NCBI GenBank assembly: GCA_025890175.1
Contig: JANPYM010000010.1
Coordinates: 1,642,427-1,706,426 of the forward strand
Direction of reading: 5' to 3'
Origin: Ciborinia camelliae
Lineage: Eukaryota; Ascomycota; Leotiomycetes; Helotiales; Sclerotiniaceae
DNA length: 64,000 bases
The notes beneath the pieces are model-generated. The model was given only the letters and a program-made list of their open reading frames with translations, had not been told where the DNA came from and did no database searches. Shown here one piece after another: positions 57,056 through 64,000 of the stretch (positions are counted from its first letter, which is position 1; each line of letters starts with the position of its first letter). The position numbers and the translations under genes were made by a program.

Positions 57056-60000
57056 TTCTGCGAGTTGAGGCCCACCTCAATCATCATTCATTTTTTGCAA
57101 TTTTTTTATTTTCTTTTTCTTTTTGTTTGGTTGGCTTTTTCTGCTTTACAATTCTTTTTCTCTTTGTGATTTATGGTTGATGTTCGGGTAATATATGTGG
57201 GTTGTGGATCTACCCCGCATTTCTATTGGATCAATGTGGGGCTCGAGGTATCTTAGTACTCTCTATCTAGAACATCATGATCAATATATCAAAGTTTATA
57301 ACATTTTGGCATTTTAGGAGGCACCTTCAATCGCATATGTATTTCATCTTGTATAAGTCTATGCATAGGTACATCTGGGCAAAGAACCATACACAGTAGC
57401 ATTGATCTTCATTTATTTATAATCGAGGAGAGTGGTGGGTTGATATCGTAAACACCGTTTGTTTATTCTTTTATCTCTGAGCACGAGTTTCGTTTTAATT
57501 TTAAACTATATCTTTATTTTATCTACCAAGACGAGTGTCTGGTATTGTAAACATGCTTCCCTTCTATGATGCGATTTGGGTATATGCATCAATATATACA
57601 GACTGTATACAGTCGATATATATGCAGCTGATGCAGATCAGATGGTAAACTAAGCATGATACGAAGTGAGATGGACGAGGGTGCCGTTTTAAAGATCCCA
57701 GAAAATTTTTTGGATGTTGTTGATTGTGGTGGGATATATATTTGTTGATGGGTAGCTGAAGATTAGTTGATGATGATAATAATAATAATGATGATGATGA
57801 TATATTGAGTCCTACCATTTCCACCCTCTCATCTGGAAAATGAACGGACATATTTTGATATCCACAGGAGAGGAGGCGCAAAGAAATATCCAAGACTCGT
57901 CGAGAGAGCTAGAGCTGGAACTTGAAGTTTTTCTGCAGAGCTAGGGTCATGGATAAAATGCAAATCGAAATTTTAATCTCTTCACTTATTTTATACACTG
58001 ATTTGATTTTCCTTCCCTTCATATATATATATATATATCATGGCAACTTGAAAATCTCAAATTTTGAAGTCTCGTCGGATAATTATATCGGTAATGAATT
58101 ATGCTATGTGTATGTATCTTTCTTGTCTTTCGACAACTTGGGATTCGATATCTTGAAATTCTATTCTTTCTGTTTGGACATTTTAATAGGAGGTATACAG
58201 AGGGAGCACCCTTAATCTTTCATCATCTCGTCTCATCTTATCTGCTCACCTCGCCTCTCCTTTTATTCTGCACCTCTACGTTTTTTCGTTTTTTGTCGAT
58301 TTAATCATATAACCAGAAATATTCAATTGGAAATTGGAAATATAATCTTTCCAAATTTACACAGGGTGCACATACATCCATCCATTTATCTTTATAGACA
58401 CCAGCCTCTTTTCCCAATAAAAAATAAGATTCCATGACTATAAATTATATATCCCCTTCCATCCCTTCCCATATCATCAAGTATCAAGTATCAAGCACCC
58501 ATTCAAATCAAACAACAAACCCTTAGAAATACCCAGGAAATATTAGTCCGGATTATATATATTACAAACCTATTCCTCCTTCCTTGATTTCTATTCTCCG
58601 AGTTGTATAATACTGTAGGTTGAAATAATAGTCTCAGAGATTCCTTTAGAATATTACTTCATTATATTACATTACATGACATCAGATCCCAGAACGAAAT
58701 TCGATTCGAAGTTTGATTGTTATTTGTGGGTATTATAATTATATTTTGTGTTATATGTTTAATATATGTATGTTTAACATATGTTTGTTTGTGTTGGAGA
58801 TATGGTATAATAATTATGATATGATTCAATGAGGAGGGGATGGAGAAGTGAAGTGAAGTGAAGTGAAGTGAAATGCTTGGAATATCTGTATCACATCATA
58901 ATTCAACCCCCAAGTTCAAACCCCTCTAGAAATTTACCTATCTACATATAATTATCGCAAAGCGTGGATGTACGTACGACTTATAGATATTCTATTATAC
59001 TATTTATATATACATATACATATACTTTACTTTACAACGGATAGGTATACAAATAATTATAATTATAATCAAGTATATACATCTATACTATACCATACCA
59101 TACCATACCATACCATACCATACCATACCATACCATACCATACCATACCATACCATACCATACCATACCATACCATACCATACCATACCATACCATACCA
59201 TACCATACCATACCATACCATACCATACCATACCATACCATACCAACCCTCCTCTCTTTCCCTCTTCTCCCCCCTCTCCCTCCCTCTCCCTCCCCCTTCT
59301 TCTTTCCACATCGAATATAAAAAAAAGACCACCAATGCCAATACCCGTTGTCTCATTAATGATCAATAATCAATACATCAATACATCATCACATCAATAC
59401 ATCACCAAGAAACCCATCCCATCCCATCCCATTCCATTCCCTTTCCACTTCCACTTCCACTTCCACCTTCTCCACCCCAAACAAACAAAACCAAAACGAC
59501 CAATATATTACCTGAAGCTAAATTTCAACCTCAACCTCGACCTCAACCTCGACCTCCGTTCAGAACTCTATGGTTGGTTTCAACTTTCAAGATAGTGGTT
59601 AATGGTTAATGGTTATGAAAAGAAATTCTAGAGATTTATGATGATTGTAGGTGTAGGTGTAAGGGAAAGAAAGAAAGAAAGAAAAAAAAAAGAAAGAAAG
59701 AAAGAAGGTATGATATGATATGATATGAAATCGAGAAATCGCACATTTGAAATATGACCTTGTAAACTGCATTTAGATTATTGGGTAGGTAGGTAGGTAG
59801 GTATGATCTCACAGTTCAAATTTCAGACCAGGAAATGAGCAACAGTCGAGACGTGTAGTGTAATTCACTTTATTAGTCTATAAATAGGTAGGTAAGAGGA
59901 GTTCAACCCCTCACGTGAATTTCTCGCGCGTCTTGCACGTATAAGATGCTTCTACCGAAAGGAAGACGTCCCGCTTGTCGGTAATAAACATATATACCTC

Positions 60001-60327
60001 CTTGGAAAAAGTGTATCTAATGGCTTTCATGCCTGCCAATCCTGTTCGACTCCCCCATCCCTTCATTATCATCTCTGGCTGTGGCAGTTCTCGTAACGTA
60101 ACTTTCAATCAATCAATCAATGTATGCATCCACCCACCCATCCTCGCGCCATATTCAGCAATGCACCTGCACTCGCTACTGCTCTCCCGTAGGTAAGAAG
60201 CCAAACCGCTAAACTCATGTCCGTAGACCCCACGCATTAACTCCAACCAACACCATCGTATGCGTACTCGTACATTTAAAAGCCATGCGAGGAACGAAAC
60301 GTCGCTCCACGCGCGCGCCGTCATTAA
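57056..60327. other. Gene-poor region with microsatellites
   Basis: No confident gene. Simple repeats include TAATAATGATGATG (57775-57800), GAAGT at 58845-58870, AAAG at 59665-59705, and CAACCTCGACCT at 59530-59560, besides the large pentamer array listed below. Minus frames at 57564-57893 are Ser/Ile-rich and compositional. Confidence 0.5.
59086..59245. repeat. (CATAC)n pentanucleotide microsatellite
   Basis: About 32 perfect copies of TACCA/CATAC, with open frames on both strands as an artefact (IPYHT..., VWYGM...). Confidence 0.95.
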
Positions 60328-61380
60328 TCAAAAGAGTTCGAGAGTTCCATCACGAATCTTCCTCTCGAAGGTTATCTTTCCGTATTCGGAAGATAGCGTG
60401 TCGGTACACTCGGTACCAACCATCACGAAATGATAATCGACACTCTTGTAGCCTCGATCCATCATTCTCTCATTCATCCATTTCAACCACGTTCTCGCAT
60501 ATCCAATATCTACCCACTTTCTCTTCTGTCTCGCCGAGAGAGGTTTGAACGTGATGTCATTATCTTCATCGACGATTGTCGAGTTTCGTATCTCATTTAT
60601 GACCACGTAAATGTTCTGCAGGGAGGGGAGTTTTTCTCGAATATTCGCAGCTGCATCGATATGAGTGAAGGTTTTTAGAGGGTTATCCGTAAGGCATGTT
60701 CGACGCATTGCCAAATTTTGAACCTTCATCATATGAGGGCTGGAGAGAAGAGCTTCGTAAAGAACGTGGGATTGTTCCACTTGCTCGGTAAGGTACATGA
60801 TATCGCTTTGAAAGTTGACGTATGTTCCAAAGGCCCACGTATTTTGTGTCCGAGAGAGATACCATTCTCGAGACTCCTGGCAGACGTGTGCGATGTTTGA
60901 AAATGGGAGATGGGATGTTATTGAATCGGTGATCTTTCCGGTATTGCGATTGGTGTTATTCAAATGATGAACTTTGGGGAGGAGATCTTCAGCGAATACA
61001 TATTCCCATATATCCAGGCGAAGCTCGGTTGGTAGTCGTTCGAATGAAGAAAAGCTTTGACCGACGACTTCATCTTGTATTCTGGGTCTCGAATCGATCT
61101 GGGGATACTTTATTTGACGATATTCGGATAGGTTTCTGCAAGCCAAGCCTTGTGACAAGAATGATCGAAGCTCAGATAGGTCCAAGTCTTGGATAAGTTC
61201 AATTATACTATGGTAATCCTTATGACTGTTGTGTTTCTTCAACACAATGTCAAGCCATTGATTTGGACACTTGGAAATCATATCTAGTTTGACATCCATT
61301 TGAAGCTCATGAGGATTTTTGAGGCAGTGTCGTCCAAGTCGTTGGATCAAGCTCTCCGTGGATGGGTTCATAACCTTCAT
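60328..61380 (-). CDS. 2EXR domain protein, single exon (350 aa)
   Basis: The frame is open from 61482, but the first ATG is at 61380, so that start was taken; an upstream exon is possible. After about 110 residues comes FERLPTELRLDIWEYVFAED, the 2EXR/F-box-like start of a family expanded in fungi, followed by IAHVCQESREWYL and NFQSDIMYLTEQ. Such proteins are of unknown biochemical role; the first segment resembles an F-box and could bind Skp1, which is not established. The C-terminal part contains RKWVDIGYARTWLKWMNERM. There are no introns and no secretion or TM signals. Confidence 0.85.
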   Translation of the reverse strand: MKVMNPSTESLIQRLGRHCLKNPHELQMDVKLDMISKCPNQWLDIVLKKHNSHKDYHSIIELIQDLDLSELRSFLSQGLACRNLSEYRQIKYPQIDSRPRIQDEVVGQSFSSFERLPTELRLDIWEYVFAEDLLPKVHHLNNTNRNTGKITDSITSHLPFSNIAHVCQESREWYLSRTQNTWAFGTYVNFQSDIMYLTEQVEQSHVLYEALLSSPHMMKVQNLAMRRTCLTDNPLKTFTHIDAAANIREKLPSLQNIYVVINEIRNSTIVDEDNDITFKPLSARQKRKWVDIGYARTWLKWMNERMMDRGYKSVDYHFVMVGTECTDTLSSEYGKITFERKIRDGTLELF

Positions 61381-63261
61381 GATTGCTGGCTTCAAAAGAG
61401 TAGAATGTATTGAATCGTTTTTTGAACGGTGATGAGGTGTGTATAATGATGAGGAAGTAGAACAGGAAGATGGAGAATCCAAAATGTAACCAAAAATATA
61501 GGACTGAGAAAAACGATAACTCTATACTTCTTATAAAGATATAAGTCCTGGTACCTTGATGATATTGATCAACCCAACAAGGTTGTAACGTGATGTCCAA
61601 AAGATATCGTGAATCATAATGGGAATTGCAAAGTTGGGTACGATGTTAACCATCAAGGTGCTTTTTCTTGGCTTTATGTGATTGCTCCATTGTAACTTCC
61701 ACCTTCGTGACCGGAAAGTGTACAAATGAACTAAAATCTCGTTTTGAAACTGATACCGGTAGTAGACAAATGAAGAAACTGCTCATCTCATTAGATGATT
61801 TTTCAGTCGTGAAGGAGAAAGGAAGAAAATAACCTTACAGCAAATAGATTTACTCTATCCAAATATGGAAACTATGTTCTTGGATCCCGTACCATTATAC
61901 TTTTCTATTTCACATTAGTACATTTATTACAAAGTCCTGTCCATCACTCCATTGCCATGAGGGTTATCATATCATTGCCCTGGGTACATAGTTACCATCA
62001 AATACGTGAGGTTATCATCATGCTCAAGACATATGAAGTTTGATATTCCTTAGTAATCATTACTGTCACATGGACGGATACCAACTTGAGAGAGTGCTTG
62101 GTCACATGAGATCACAACAAAGTTGTTGTGGGTCATGAAGGATCGCATGTACAGTCAATTGTTCACCAAAGCCGATTCAGTTCGGATATCTGATGTTATT
62201 ATTATTGACATCAAATGTTGTGTATACTCCAAATAGGTACTGTAACATGGATGGGGTAACTTCGGAAAGTCTTTTCACCAAATAGGAAGGGTCGATAGAG
62301 TTTGGAGTTTAGGTTAGACTTTAGAGTCTGGACAGACTCGGACTGACCCGTTGAGCCCCTTTTCTTGGCCAGGTCACATGATCAACCACGCATCTCATAT
62401 CCACTGATCATACCCTTGATGGTCAATCTCCTCAGCATTGGCTCATTTTCGGTAGCTGTGGAGAGTCGAGACAAGCTTTTTTCCAAGCCCTCATCAGAAA
62501 ACGGGAAGGTTTGACCACAAAACTTACCATATCATCCAAGACAAGTTGCAATTATTGCTTGGCTTCTATCATCTGTTGATCGTACATCTCACGAGCTTGA
62601 TGTCAATATCAAAAGTGGCAAGTTTGAGATGCTGATACTTGATTTTGCGACAGGAAGAGATGAGGAAACTTCCAATGTCTCTGGGAGATGAGGCACATCA
62701 ATTAAATGCGATCCAAACAAGGATCACGTACCCACCGCGTAAGCCGTATCCATTATTATTCATTTATTATGAACCAGGCCTTGCAGTACTTCCAGCCAGT
62801 GATACCCAAACCTGTCTTGTTCCTTTCCCGGGAGAAACGCTGATGGGTCTACACGATTCTGAAAATAGTGTTTTGAAATCCCCTAGGGTGTGGCTGACAC
62901 TCAAGTTCTATTAAAAGGAAGAAGGCAAAGAAGACTTGCCGTGTGCCGTTGGTCAAAATTGGAACGGTGGAGAAAGAGGTTTGTTATTATGGAGCTGATG
63001 GTAAGTGAAGGAGGAAGCATGTCTCCTCTCTTTGAAGTTCTGGAGAGTATTCTTCGTTTCTTTTTGACTTCATGGTAAGAGGGTACCCTTTTTTCCTTTA
63101 ACTTCAGATCGATTCGGCATACTTTATCCTATTCTCTCTTTTTGCCGAATCATTTGCAAATCTGGGGATCGACAGGAACTCCATTTTCTTGAACTTTGAT
63201 TGGTGAAGGGGTATTATATATAATATCTATACTTGAGTTCGAATCACGGAAGAGGAGCAAG
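61381..63261. other. Intergenic between divergent 2EXR and GH76 genes
   Basis: No gene seen. The frames at 62639-62914 and 61531-61725 are short, without domain signals. GGTTATCATCA recurs near 61968 and 62011. A TATATATAA motif near 63218 is 40 bp before the GH76 ATG. Confidence 0.5.
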
Positions 63262-64000
63262 ATGAGGGTGAGTGGAGGAAAAGTGTTGGCATATACTGCT
63301 GCTATATGCTCAACATGTAGTAGTTTGGTTGGTGCAATTACTATGGATCTAAGCGATGCAGGTACGTTCTATTTATCTACTTTCTCCTGATAGGCCACGA
63401 GCAATATGCTGATAGGATGGCTATCATCAGACAGTATCAAAACCGCCGCGTCCGACGTCGCCTACGACATGATGAAATACTATACTGGAAACCGCACCGG
63501 AGATGTCGCCGGTAACTTACCTGACCCCTATTATTGGTGGGAGGCAGGAGCTATGTTTGGTATAATGGTCGATTATTGGTATTATACGGGGGACACTACC
63601 TATAATGCCGAAGTAAAAGAAGCACTCCTCCATCAAGCCGGTGACGACTACGATTTCATGCCCTTGAATCAAACCAAAACAGAAGGAAATGACGATCAGG
63701 GATTTTGGGGAATGGCTGCCATGACAGCAGCAGAGGCAAATTTTGATAATCCGGACACTGGAACACCTGGTTGGGTAGCAATGGCGCAAGCAGTATTCAA
63801 CGATATGGCATCTCGATGGGATGATACATCATGCGGAGGTGGATTGAGATGGCAGATCTTCACATTTAATTCCGGATACGATTATAAGAACAGTATTGCG
63901 AATGGTTGTTTCTTTAACCTTGGAGCTAGGTTGGCAAGATATACTGGGAATTCATCGTATGCCGATTGGGCCGAGAAGATCTTTGCGTGGGAAGAATCTA
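63262..64000 (+). CDS. GH76 (Dcw1/Dfg5-type) mannan endo-1,6-alpha-mannosidase, 5' part
   Basis: Exons are 63262..63361 and 63431..>64000. The intron has GTACGT and ATCAG, phase 1. The N-terminus ([20 protein letters not shown]) is a signal peptide. The GH76 domain starts [20 protein letters not shown] and contains [12 protein letters not shown] and the catalytic pair in [14 protein letters not shown] (adjacent Asp residues). [11 protein letters not shown] and [19 protein letters not shown] are also characteristic. Fungal Dcw1/Dfg5 proteins are GPI-anchored and are thought to graft GPI-mannoproteins onto wall glucan. The gene runs off the window, so the C-terminal GPI signal cannot be checked. 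Confidence 0.94.

Noticed and set aside
59069..59369. Frames of WYGMV and IPYHT repeats
   Set aside because: Pentamer microsatellite artefact.
61381..61482. Extending the 2EXR protein to 61482
   Set aside because: The extension starts at TTG; no ATG upstream of 61380 in frame and no convincing donor/acceptor pair was found.

Overview
The window looks like a nuclear chromosome segment of a filamentous ascomycete. The reasons are short GT-AG introns with CTAAC/CTAAT branch sites, a tRNA-Phe gene with an intron, and fungal-specific families (WSC/mucin-like wall protein, GH76 Dcw1/Dfg5-type mannosidase, 2EXR protein, Gpi1, Mdm35). A type 1 NLP gene (necrosis- and ethylene-inducing-like protein) and the AT-rich, microsatellite-rich spacers would suit a plant-associated Leotiomycete such as a Botrytis/Sclerotinia relative. 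That placement is inference from protein style, not a search result.

Layout. 0-1 kb: 3' part of an acyltransferase-3 membrane protein. 1-3.5 kb: purine-rich low-complexity DNA. 3.6-4.2 kb: small putative membrane protein. 4.2-7.6 kb: gene-poor DNA with a terminal-inverted-repeat element and a candidate exon. 7.6-8.5 kb: NLP gene. 8.5-12.7 kb: minisatellites and one candidate small membrane ORF. 12.7-14.2 kb: three-finger C2H2 protein. 15.7-20.3 kb: 1,528-residue Ser-rich WSC cell-wall protein.

21-37 kb is the most interesting part. It is AT-rich and otherwise gene-poor. It carries five small minus-strand genes that I read as one undescribed paralogous family (about 72-103 aa). They share a short N-terminal exon, an intron (phase 2 in four, uncertain in one) of 200-550 nt, a TATA-like box about 140-160 bp upstream of the ATG, and a C-terminal amphipathic motif. 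Between them lie MITE-like inverted repeats, degraded direct repeats and a palindromic island.

38.6-64 kb is more ordinary and gene-dense: alpha/beta hydrolase, a small four-exon orphan, a conserved fungal low-complexity protein, RRP6 divergent from MDM35, a two-TM small membrane gene 110 bp upstream of GPI1, a mitochondrial Lys/Glu-repeat protein, tRNA-Phe, a 2EXR protein and the 5' part of a GH76 gene. The genes do not form one pathway. The cell-surface theme (WSC protein, GPI-anchor synthesis, GH76 GPI-protein/wall crosslinking) is noticeable but could be chance.

Coordinates of spliced genes span first to last coding base. Exons are given in the evidence, and all were placed by eye from splice consensus and reading-frame phase.
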